From the NCBI RefSeq assembly GCF_000340215.1, contig NW_006921533.1:8112748-8163377 (forward strand): a DNA stretch of 50,630 bases, given 5' to 3'. The translations under genes were made by a program, and so were the position numbers. Under the pieces are notes generated by a model, which was not told the DNA's origin, did no database searches, and saw only the letters and a list, made by a program, of their open reading frames with translations. Source of the stretch: Pseudocercospora fijiensis CIRAD86. Taxonomy: Eukaryota; Ascomycota; Dothideomycetes; Mycosphaerellales; Mycosphaerellaceae. Positions 1 through 8,459 of this stretch are shown one piece after another. How positions within the stretch are numbered: the stretch's first letter is position 1; the number at the start of each line of letters is the position of its first letter.

Positions 1-2
1 TT

Positions 3-490
3 TTCCGTTTCCGTGCATCTGAGCTGTACGCTCTAAAAGGCTTTATAAAGCTCTACGGTAGTAAAGAGAAGTATCCGAAGATAACTATAATTATCGTTAG
101 TAAGCGTTACTATACTCGTTTCTACCCAACTCGTAGGCAGGATATATATAATAACTATTAGAACCTACTAGCAGGTACAGTCGTCGACTATAGTATCGCC
201 GATAAGATCTATATAGGGTCGGGCTATAGGCACATTTAGGACTTTAAGGCATAGTACGACCCGCTTACTACGTAGTTATTAAGGACGAAATCAAGTTTAA
301 GGCGGATAAACTTTAGCAATTTATATACTACCTCTGCTACCTCTTTAGCTATACAATAAAGGCTGTGTCTATCTGCCTACTAGCATACTACGTAGACCTT
401 CTTTGCGAGCGTAGCCGTGCCTATTTGTTTAGCGTCCTAGCTAAGAGTTATAGTAGTGATTCTTTAGTCTTTAACGCTAGATAAGAGGGG
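3..490 (+). pseudogene. Argonaute (QDE-2-like) PIWI domain fragment, RIP-mutated
   Basis: Reading through TAG/TAA stops and one apparent 1-base frameshift near 220-230, the plus strand gives the C-terminal half of an Argonaute PIWI domain. Landmarks in order are a PKITIIIVSKR strand, YYTRFYPTR (family: HHTRFFP), LAGTVVD with the catalytic Asp codon kept at 186-188, AHLGLQG and VRPAYYVVIKDE, KADKLQQF, then ICLLAYYVDLLCERSR (family: CPPAHYADLLCER). The catalytic His of that last motif reads Tyr (386-388, CAC>TAC), and both prolines read Leu, all CpA>TpA changes. Argonautes bind small RNAs and slice targets in RNA silencing. The N-terminal, PAZ and MID parts would lie left of the window. The frame runs into an acidic Glu tract encoded by the AAG microsatellite. 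The identification is strong; that it is a dead copy is clear from the stops. Confidence 0.85.
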
Positions 491-506
491 TCTCGTCTAG
501 AGGATA

Positions 507-673
507 AAGAAGAAGAAGAAGAAGAAGAAGAAGAAGAAGAAGAAGAAGAAGAAGAAGAAGAAGAAGAAGAAGAAGAAGAAGAAGAAGAAGAAGAAGAAGA
601 AGAAGAAGAAGAAGAAGAAGAAGAAGAAGAAGAAGAAGAAGAAGAAGAAGAAGAAGAAGAAGAAGAAGAAGAA
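507..673. repeat. (AAG)n trinucleotide microsatellite, about 55 units
   Basis: An uninterrupted run of AAG of about 167 bp. In the Argonaute reading frame it would encode poly-Glu. The minus strand gives a poly-Ser open frame, which is only a by-product of the repeat. The run is perfect although all its surroundings are mutated, because it contains no CpA or TpG for RIP to act on. Confidence 0.97.
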
Positions 674-690
674 TTTAATATTAGGAGAAT

Positions 691-762
691 AAACTTTAGC
701 AATTTATATACTACTACTACTATATCTTTAGCTATACGACTAAGGCTGTATTTACCTATACT
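691..762 (+). repeat. Partial duplicate of Argonaute segment 302-372
   Basis: The stretch starting AATAAACTTTAGCAATTTAT repeats the PIWI segment at about 302-372 (LQQFIYY...SYTxKAV in both) on the other side of the AAG tract. The two copies differ mainly by C/T and G/A changes and by conversion of the CTCTGCTAC part to a TACTAC run. The arrangement suggests a local duplication or slippage event bridging the microsatellite, or a second Argonaute copy joined here. No convincing Argonaute sequence follows beyond about 780. Confidence 0.75.
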
Positions 763-805
763 AGATATACACCTTAGCAATCTAGCGCCCGGACTCGATA
801 TAAAC

Positions 806-1011
806 CTAACAACGCCGCAGGCTCGGATCTAGCACTAGTATATTAAAAGGGCGTACAAGGCTGCAATTATTATTAAGCAGCTAACCTCTTCGTTATAGGT
901 AGAGCTATTTGCCTTCGCCTATAACGAAGGGATTAGCTACTTAATAATAATTGCAGCCTTATATGCCCTTTTAATATACCGGTACTAGATCCGAGCCTAC
1001 GGCGTTATTAG
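806..1011. repeat. Large inverted repeat, 94-bp arms and 18-bp loop
   Basis: The arm at 806-899 (CTAACAACGCCGCAGGCTCG ... CGTTATAGG) is the reverse complement of 918-1011 with a handful of mismatches, mostly C/T or A/G. The loop is 900-917. An RNA across it would form a long hairpin. It could be a fold-back element, a tail-to-tail duplication or a hairpin RNA source. No protein motif was recognised in the arms. Confidence 0.85.
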
Positions 1012-1100
1012 CCTCGACCTTCGTTAACTACGGTATAACTACGATAGCGACGAAAATCCTATAGTACTTCTACCGAGAATTACAACGAGATGCTATAAAA

Positions 1101-1745
1101 GATAAGAAACTATATAGCGGGACCTAAAGCAGTGCGGAACTCGTACGAGTCGAGACTAATTAGGCTATCTGCCGCGAGTCGGTAGTAGTAATAGTAGTAA
1201 TAGGATATAGATATAGTAGCCGAGAGGCTAGATAGGATAAGGAAACTAGATAGCGGGAAGTAAAGCAGTATAGAACTTATACGACTCTAGGCCGAGTAGG
1301 GTATCCGCCGCGAGTCGGTAGTAGTAATAGTAATAATAGGATATAGATCTAGTAGCCGGGAGGCTAGATAAGATAAGGAAACTAGATAGCGGGAAGTAAA
1401 GCAGTACGGAACTTATACGACTCTAGGCCGAGTAGGGCATCCGCCGCGAGTCGGTAGTAGTAATAGTAGCAATAGGATATAGATCTAGTAGCCGGGAGGC
1501 TAGATAAGACAAGGAAACTAGATAGCGGGAAGTGAAGTAGTGTAGAACTTATACGACTCTAGGCCGAGTAGGGCATCCGTAGCAAGTCGGTAGCAGTAAT
1601 AGTAGCAATAGGATATAGATCTAGTAGCCGGGAGGCTAGATCGGATAAGGAAACTAGATATCGGAAAGTAAGCAGTACGGAACTTATACGAATCGAGGCT
1701 AAGTAGGCTATCTATAGCGAGTCGGTAGCAGTAGTAGTAGTAGCA
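1101..1745. repeat. Tandem repeat, about 136-bp unit, about 4.7 copies
   Basis: Units begin with GATAAGRAAACT or a close variant at 1101, 1235, 1372, 1508 and 1644, giving spacings of 134, 137, 136 and 136 bp. Each carries TAGCGGGA, a GAGTCGGTAGTAGTAATAG block and ATAGATCTAGTAGCCGGGAG. The unit is not a multiple of three and copies differ mainly by transitions. No coding function was recognised. Confidence 0.9.
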
Positions 1746-2118
1746 GAATGCTAGGATAGTAGCTAGGACAATAATTTCAACTAGTAGTAGCTAAACTCTT
1801 CGGCACTACATTAATCTATAGTAAGGCCTATCGCGATAAAATGTATAGGTATACGTATCTATAATCAAATTGGTCGCTATATATACCGGAATGTTTTAAG
1901 TTACTTCTAGGTAATTCGACAATCCGCGAAGGCGTAGTTGCCGCTAGTATATAGGATATAGGTTAGTCTAGCGCTAACCGAGCGTCTAATACGAAGACGG
2001 TAATACTAGAAAATAGCATCGTAATACAGTAGGATATAAGTTTAATATATTAATAGTATTACCGAAAAGTGTAGGCTAACTCTAAGATGCCGATTCGTAG
2101 TATTAATCCGCCCCTAAA
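1746..2118. other. Unassigned degenerate sequence
   Basis: About 370 bases between the tandem repeat and the split ORF. It has the TpA-rich RIP texture of the rest of the window. No recognisable protein motif or repeat was found. It may be the upstream part of the split ORF that follows. Confidence 0.5.
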
Positions 2119-2526
2119 TTATTAATCGACCCCGAACTTAGCAACCCTATATATAAATAATATATATGTCTATACTAGACTAGTAGTGCTCGTACGCTAT
2201 CCTGCGATAGTATATAATACTACCTTAAGCCGACCGTAGTAAACGTTTATCGTACTACTTAGAGTTAGCGGTAGCTAAATATTCGAGTTATAGTAAAACG
2301 TACTTCTCTAGATACTATCGATATACTACTTATCTACGCCGCGGACTATAGCAATAGCACGATCCTTACTAGCGTCCTAGTCTAATATACTACCGTCTAG
2401 AAATATAATATAGTCGGCGAGCTTAGTATTAGCTAGAACTAGATCGTATAGGAGGTATACAAACTAGTCTTCTAGGTACGAGCGATCGAGTAGCAAATCC
2501 TTGTTAGCGAACTAGCCTACAAAATA
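2119..2526 (+). pseudogene. Unknown ORF, left half, split by the hAT insertion
   Basis: One frame runs from about 2119 (LLIDPELSNP) to the hAT target site, broken only by TAG/TAA at likely Gln codons. It ends ILVSELAYKI at the duplicated 8 bp and continues in the same frame at 33578 (ERGISSSIIAADQK). That continuity supports the hAT boundaries independently. I do not recognise the family; visible features are a hydrophobic stretch around SLDTIDILLIYAADYS and Gln/Val-rich segments. It could belong to the Plavaka-type element to the right or to a lost host gene. Confidence 0.5.
2519..2526. repeat. hAT target-site duplication, left copy (ACAAAATA)
   Basis: The eight bases ACAAAATA directly flank the left terminal inverted repeat. 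They match ATAAAATA at 33570-33577 except for one CpA>TpA transition. Eight-base duplications are diagnostic of hAT superfamily transposition. Confidence 0.85.
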
Positions 2527-2548
2527 TAGACCCCGTAGTAGTTCGGTT
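2527..2548 (+). repeat. hAT left terminal inverted repeat
   Basis: TAGACCCCGTAGTAGTTCGG plus two bases matches the reverse complement of 33548-33569 at 20 of 22 positions. Further in, both ends share AGTTTAGTTT and TTCGAACTATA stretches, suggesting longer subterminal homology. Confidence 0.85.
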
Positions 2549-2667
2549 TCCGAACTACTAAACGTATATAGTTTAGTTTCTTAGCGGCGAACTAGCTCCC
2601 TAGTTCCGGTTTGGTTTTTTCGAACTATATAGATTCCTAGTTTAAACTAGAGACTATATTAGTTTTA

Positions 2668-3012
2668 CTATAAGGACACTCTTATTCGACTGCCGGCTAC
2701 GATTGCCGGCTATAACAGTAACTCTATTACATTTACTACGCTCTTTTGCCGTTGCTAGGGCGTAGTTACCGTTACTAGGGCGTAGTTACCGTTGCTAGGG
2801 CGTAGTTGCCGTTACTAGGGCGTAGTTTTGCTATAAGGACACTCTTATTCGACTGCCGGCTACGATTGCCGGCTATAATAGTTACTAGGTTATATTTACT
2901 ACGCTCTATTACCGTTACTAGGGCGTAGTTGCCGTTAATAAGGCGTAGTTGCCGTTAATAGGACGTAGTTGCCGTTACTAGGGCGTAGTTGCTATTGCCG
3001 GGACGTAGTTGC
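2668..3012. repeat. hAT left subterminal repeats (163-bp pair and 20-bp units)
   Basis: A block starting CTATAAGGACACTCTTATTC and holding two GCCGGCTA motifs occurs at 2668 and again at 2831, a period of 163 bp. Each is followed by tandem 20-bp units of the type GGGCGTAGTTGCCGTTACTA, about four after the first and six after the second. Subterminal repeats in hAT elements often bind transposase; that role here is inference. Confidence 0.85.
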
Positions 3013-3211
3013 TATAGTTACGAAAGCTTACCTATATAACGTTACGTAGGCGGCAATAATTAGGGCTTCGCGATATTCTTATACTTTCAACTTCTTCCTC
3101 TATATCTATACCGATAACAACTACTATACGCTACGCCCCCGCCTCTTTCCCTTATAATAGTAAGAGAGAAGCGCGCCGCGCGCTAAATAGAAGATAGAAC
3201 TAAAGACCGCG

Positions 3212-3520
3212 AGTTTGTTTTGCCTAAGCGTCTAACTAAAAAGCGTAAGACTAAAGAGGAGTACTCTACGAAGAAGAATTCCGTACGAGACCGCGAGAGA
3301 AAGGAGAAGATAGATAAGGACTAAAAGAGCTAAGGATAAAAGAAGAAAGGCGCGGAATAAGGCATTTATCGATAGCTAGCGCCTATAGGAAAAAGTAAAG
3401 GTTAGAATAAGAAGACAACCTAAGAGAAGGCTAAGAGGAGGAAAGAATTGCGGCTAGTTTTCGAGCGTAAAGTTCTAGTAGCGTAAGTCAATCTAGCTAG
3501 CGGCCGTAGCTAGTAGCTAT
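3212..3520 (+). pseudogene. Lys/Arg-rich ORF of unknown function
   Basis: A frame from FVLPKRLTKKRKTKEEY onwards is very basic, with clusters such as DRERKEKIDKD and KAKRRKELR, and is interrupted only by TAA/TAG. It lies inside the hAT, upstream of the larger unknown ORF, and ends at a GCCGGC minisatellite. It could be the N-terminal exon of the next ORF, a separate small basic protein, or a nuclear-targeting segment. No domain was recognised. Confidence 0.4.
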
Positions 3521-3555
3521 AGCCGGCAGCTATAGCCGGCAGCTATAGCCGGTAT
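3519..3555. repeat. GCCGGC minisatellite, 13-bp units
   Basis: TAGCCGGCAGCTA repeats about three times and ends in TAGCCGGTA. It belongs to the GCCGGC motif family scattered through the hAT and separates two ORFs. Confidence 0.85.
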
Positions 3556-3569
3556 ATTGTTCTGTAATA

Positions 3570-4690
3570 CGTTAACTAATAGCATTTAGACCTATAGCCG
3601 CTATCTCTATCGATACGACTAATAGTAACGGAGATGTTTAGATAGCCGAGAATAACAATACTAGAGTTTAGGATACCGCGACAGAGCTTAATACTACGAA
3701 TAAAGGAACTAAAAAAAGCGAGGAGATACTATACGTCGATCTAGTAATAGGTATAGTCTTAGAGCCTAACGCTATAGACGATAAGCGCTAGGAGTAGATC
3801 GAGTATAGTTAAAGAGACGAGATACTAGTAAAGGGCTAAGGTATAAGTCCTATTAATCTAGAAAATTATAGTTAAAGCTACTACGAAAAGCTAGTAAGGA
3901 TTAGAATCGAGACTAGTCGTCTTTATATCCTCGATATAGAGTAGAAGTTTCTTTATTAGTATTAGAGCGAAGCCTTTATATCTATAAAGGCAAAGTGGCT
4001 TGCGATTAATACGATCGGGGCTAGGTATCTAGGGACGGCAGAAGTGTTACTAAAGGAGGAAGGGGTATAAGTAATTATTCTATACTCGGCATATATAGCC
4101 GGCGTTCGTAGCCGGCAGATACTAATAGTTAAATAGAAAGCGTTTCTCGAAGGCAGAGTGCTACTACTATATAAAATCTTTACTAAGGTAGAGAGGGCTT
4201 ATATCCGGAATCTAAGCTACTAGTAGGATAGGTTAGCGTTAGAATTCTCTAAATCTCTATATAAGCCTCCGAAGGATTACCTATTTTAGCGATACGGCTT
4301 TATCTCGACTACTCCACAGGTACCCGAAGAAGCTCGAGCGCTCTTTAAGGTCTTTACTAAGAAGCGGAAGGAGTTCGAGGATTAGGATTAGTTAATAGAG
4401 CTATTAGTTAGTCTAGGGTTTCGTAGTTAAACTCGGCCTAAGCATTTGCTTATCGAGTATCTTATTCCGAAAGAGGATAGATTAAGACTAAAAACGAGCT
4501 TAGATTCGTTAGGTATAGTAGCTCGGTTCCGTTAGTAGGAGAGAGCCGCCGTATAGAAGGCAAAATTTAGGTAGTTAGGGTAGCTAGGAAAGAAATTCTA
4601 GTAGTTAGGCTAGCTAGGGTAGCTAGGAAAAAAAATCTAGTAGTTAGGTAGCTAGGAAACAAAAAAAAAGGTAGCTAGCTATTTACTGCC
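3570..4690 (+). pseudogene. Unknown hAT-borne ORF of about 370 codons
   Basis: One frame stays free of anything but RIP-type stops from about 3570 to 4690. The N-terminal part is acidic and Asn/Thr-rich (NSNGDV, TATELNTTNKGTKKSEE). The middle holds KLVRIRIETSRLYILDIE and IKAKWLAINTIGARYLGTAEV. The C-terminal part is alpha-helical in character (PPKDYLFQRYGF, EDRLRLKTSLDSLGIVARF) and ends in Gln/Gly/Leu/Lys repeats of the RQLGQLGKKFQQ type. A GCCGGC pair at 4087-4110 is read in frame. I do not recognise the family. It lies upstream of the transposase on the same strand, so it may be an accessory protein of the hAT. Confidence 0.5.
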
Positions 4691-5039
4691 TAGCTGTTCC
4701 TAACGATACAATACTATAAAAGAAAGGGTGTTTCCCTATAGCTACTAGTATATATCTACTACCCCTAAGTCCTTACCTTACCGTACAAAACCTTAAAACA
4801 TACCGACCGATATTGTATATATACTAGGCGCTATACTAGGAAGGGTAATAACGAGACGATAGTCGAAATAGTCTAGTATACGAGCGAGATTGCGATAACG
4901 TCGAGAGGAGGTCGTATACTTACCTTCGAGCCTATCGAGTCTTAGACGACGATTAGGGCTAGATTTATCCTCTCCGAATCCTAGTAGTAGGAATTTATTA
5001 TAGAGTACTACTACCTAGTCCTTACCTTTACGGAGTCTA

Positions 5040-7860
5040 AGTAGAAGGTTATTTAGAGATATAAGAATATAGAGTATTAACCCGGAAATCTTCGAAAAGG
5101 CTAGCTAGGCGTATCTTTAGAAACCCGAGTATATAGAGCAGTTTAATTAATAGGTCTATAAGATATAGTTCCCTTTATACTTACGTTTAAAGGAGTATAA
5201 ACTCCGGAAGTACTCGATACGATAGGGGAGTAAGGAGCGAACGGATACATTCTAGAAGTTCTTTATAGAGGGGGTATTATACCGTTATACGACTTCTCGA
5301 CTTAAAGGTCAACTAGTAATTGTCTATAACTTCTACGGTTTAATCTTAAAATACCCGAAACTAGGGAATAGGAACTTATCGCCTACGAACTATCTCTATT
5401 CTAAACAGTGTCGGGAATCTTAAGGAGAGAGGAGAGTTAATATAGATATAGCGTTCTAGAAAGAGGTACGTCTTCTAAAATGCCGGCTATAGCTACCGGC
5501 TATAGCTACCGGCTATAGCTACCGGCTACAGATTCCGGCTATAGATTCCGGCTACTTTAATTAACCGTAGAGGTCTAGCTAATTATTATAGGCTACGCTT
5601 AAGGAAGCTCTAGGATTAAAGGCTACCGATTTCTCCCCCGAAGACTTTAAGCAACTAGTAAACGAAATACTAGCTATAAACGGTCTTCCGGAAGACTTCT
5701 ACGAAAGGGAGTCTATATAGAAGATATACCTATATCTTATAAACTACCCTCCCCCCTTTCTCGGCGTAATAACCTAGCTTATTATATTCGAAAAGAACAA
5801 AGAGGCTACGTTAGACGATATTCGGGAGATCCTCCGTAATACTCGCCGAGTAGCTATTGCTATCGATAGCTAGTTAAGCCGGACTATAAGAGCCTCCTTC
5901 CTCTCGATTATACTATACTTTATTAATTCGGATTAGAAACTCTAGGAACTTGTAATCGGATTCCCTAAAATTCTAGGTTCCTATACTAGTAAGGATATAG
6001 CGAAGCTTGTCTATATAGCAATAAATAGGGTTAGCGTAATAACGAAACTAATCTCGATTACTACGGACAACGCTAGTAATAATCGAACATTGTATAAAGC
6101 GTTATATATACAATTCACTCGTGTGTATCTTTAAAATTACTAATTGTATCGATAGGGTCGAGTATATAGAGGAGATTATAAGGTCTATAATCTAGCTTAA
6201 TCTTCCGAATATTAAGCTCGCTACGATTCCGGATACGTACGATAATACGTACGATAATAACGATAAAGAGGAGCCTAGTAATAGCCCTAGCCCTATTAAA
6301 TCGGAGCCGACGTCGTTACTAGTTGCATCCCTATAGAAGTTTCCCTACCTCGCTTATATAGTTTAAATCGCGATCCGAGCCTTCTTTAAGACGCTTAAAA
6401 TTGTACTATTAAACGACGACTAATAGAAGATCCTAGATAAGGATAAAGCAAAGTCGAAAGTCGAGAAACTCGTTATAGTAATAAGACGGGATAAGGTAGA
6501 GAGCCTCGCTCTCGTTTTATATAAGGTATAACCTTTGTCCGTAGCCGGCACCTATAGCCGGCAACCTAGTATAGTTCTAACTCTTTTTCTCTAGCTTCGT
6601 CGTCTAGCAATATATACGAACTTAAGCTTATAGAGATACAACCGATTCGAGGCTATTTAAAAGAACCTAATCGAGCGCCCTAAAACCGATGCCTAGAATA
6701 TCGTATAGAATAAGCGATAGCAAAAGCGGCCTCCTTAGCGCCTACTCCGTTTTACCTAAGACGTTAAGACCCGGTTCGATTCGACTTTCTATATAGTTAC
6801 GAAGGGATATACTTTACGTACCGCTCTTGAGATCTATTAGAGTTCCGAGAGTATTAAGTAGCTCGGCCTTACCGCCGCCGAATAGCGCTAAGCAGAGTAT
6901 CTCGTTAATATTAGTAAGCATTACGCGAAGGTTACTACTACGATTAGAAGAACCCGAGGACCGACGATCTACCTTATCTTTACGTACTATAATTAGCGCT
7001 TTAACGAGCTCGAGGAAACCGTAGCTAAGCTAGCTAATAAGAGCGTTCCCTAGAAAGTAGCTATAACGAAAGCTATAGATACCTCCTATACTAAGTTGTA
7101 TAAATATTATAGTGCTACCTTTAAGTCGTTCGGGGATATCTATAGCGTTGCGTGCTTACTTAACCCGGTAGAAAAGGATATATACTAGTAGAGGCCGGAA
7201 TAGAAGGCGGACGAGGTATAGCCGAAGCATTACTAGACTATTCTAGAAAAGATGTTCTACGAGCGTCGGAAAGAAACTAGTCTAAATACAGCTCCTATAA
7301 AGAAAAAGAAGGTTTAGAAGGCTCCGATATTATACCTATTTCGTAGGTAGGAAGTAGAGGCAGAAGAGGAAGCAACTACTAAAGTAAATAAAGAAGAGTT
7401 CGATCTCTATCGGCGCGCGAGTAAGTATAAACCCGTAGGCTCGGAAAGAGGGCTAATAATCTCTAGATCTTACCGGTCTTCTAGACGAATTCGGAGACGA
7501 TATTCTCGCTATATAGTAGCGGTTAGAGCCTAAGTTTCTAACGATAGCGTCGGTCGCTCGGGACGTCCTCGCTATCCCGAGCGTAGGTATAGGCTATAAA
7601 AGGTCTTTTAGTATCGCTCGTTACTAGGGCCGCTTTAATCGAATATACTCGCCTACTACCTTCGAATCTATTATAGTATTCCGATACTATCTCCTCTACT
7701 AGAATCGCTAAGGTAGGTTACTAAAGATTATACTAAAGGAGTTAATCGAGGAATTAGAAAACCTTAAGATCGAAGAAACCTAGGAGCGCGAAGAGAATAC
7801 GAAATTTAGTCTAAGCGAAATCGGAAACCCTAATTAGCGATAACGAAGAGGAGGAGGGCG
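5040..7860 (+). pseudogene. hAT-superfamily transposase, RIP-mutated
   Basis: Conserved hAT landmarks read through the stops, with one frame change near 6120-6150. They are AIAIDSQLSRT with the first catalytic Asp at 5865-5867, then FLSIILYFINSD and LQELVIGFPKILGSYT. Next is LISITTDNASNN with the second Asp at 6066-6068, then a long helical insertion region. The C-terminal dimerisation block is VARDVLAIPSVGIGYKRSFS followed by YQGRFNRIYSPTTFESIIVF. The family has a catalytic Glu in that block (xERxFS); here the codon at 7598-7600 is AAA (Lys), explained by TpG>TpA of TATGAA. A GCCGGC minisatellite (5481-5552) is inserted in the N-terminal half. The start codon cannot be fixed; 4700-5040 may hold the N-terminus in another frame. 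The enzyme would cut and paste the element by its terminal repeats. Confidence 0.85.
5481..5552. repeat. GCCGGC minisatellite, 13-bp units, inside the transposase gene
   Basis: CCGGCTATAGCTA repeats three times, followed by CCGGCTACAGATT and CCGGCTATAGATT variants. It interrupts the transposase gene and could lie in an intron or be translated. Isolated pairs of the same motif occur at about 6541-6562 and 7952-7975. Confidence 0.85.
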
Positions 7861-7869
7861 GAGGTAGAA

Positions 7870-8045
7870 GGCGATACCGGGTCGAGAAGCGGAAACGTAT
7901 ATAGACTTAGAGCAGCTTTAAGGAGACGAAGCGTTTACGTATAAGGTAATATAGCCGGCATATATAGCCGGTATATATCCGAAATGTATTTCGAATTCCT
8001 AGGACCTAAACAGACTAGTTACTATAGCAACCGACCCCGCTTATC
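7870..8045. other. Non-coding hAT sequence before the nested insertion
   Basis: Sequence between the transposase C-terminus and the Gy1-A target site (TTATC, 8041-8045), containing one GCCGGC pair. It continues at 29225. No gene seen. Confidence 0.5.
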
Positions 8046-8243
8046 TGTTAGGACTAAAGAGGTTATACGTAATTGGTATATAACTAGGCTCGAGTAAAGC
8101 TAGGGTCTTAATGCCTTAGGCAGGGCTTAGCGCTTAGCGTTAGGCTAACTTGCCTACCTTCCTCCCTCTCCTCTTAGCTCTCTATCGAATACTATACTAA
8201 TTTACTACTACCCTATCTACCTGCTAACATAACCCTTTTTATA
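8046..8243 (+). repeat. Gy1-A 5' LTR
   Basis: Starts TGTTAGGACTAAAGAGG and ends TTTTTATA (ancestral TTTTTACA, as in the other copies). It contains ATCGAATACTA at 8184-8194, complementary to the bases just after the LTR. Confidence 0.95.
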
Positions 8244-8254
8244 TAGTATTCGAT
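8244..8254 (+). promoter_or_regulatory. Gy1-A primer-binding site, probably self-priming
   Basis: The first internal bases TAGTATTCGAT are the exact reverse complement of 8184-8194 in the LTR. No tRNA 3'-end complement of the usual TGG type follows the LTR. Tf1-like elements prime reverse transcription with the 5' end of their own RNA by just such an 11-nt match. If so, the transcript would begin near 8184. The same arrangement exists in Gy1-D. Confidence 0.7.
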
Positions 8255-8459
8255 CTACCCTTTAAGGGCAGTAGCTAGATAGTCCTTATTTCAAGCTTTT
8301 AGCAGTATAGCTACGAGAACTATTAATTTAACTATATTGCGCCCGAAGACCGGGACCTATACGTACTATTCTATCGAAACAACCGTACTAATTATTAAGT
8401 AAGGCCTTCTATACGGCCTATTACACTAAGTCAATCGTACTAGACTAATATCTACTAAT

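Noticed and set aside
448..780. Minus-strand open frame rich in serine
   Set aside because: It is the complement of the AAG microsatellite, which has no stops in that frame; the plus strand carries the Argonaute remnant.
2700..3010. CRISPR-like array of short repeats
   Set aside because: Units are contiguous 20-bp tandem repeats without unique spacers, in a eukaryotic transposon.
6827..7024. Plus-strand open frame of 65 codons
   Set aside because: Out of frame with the hAT transposase, which reads through here with its own motifs.
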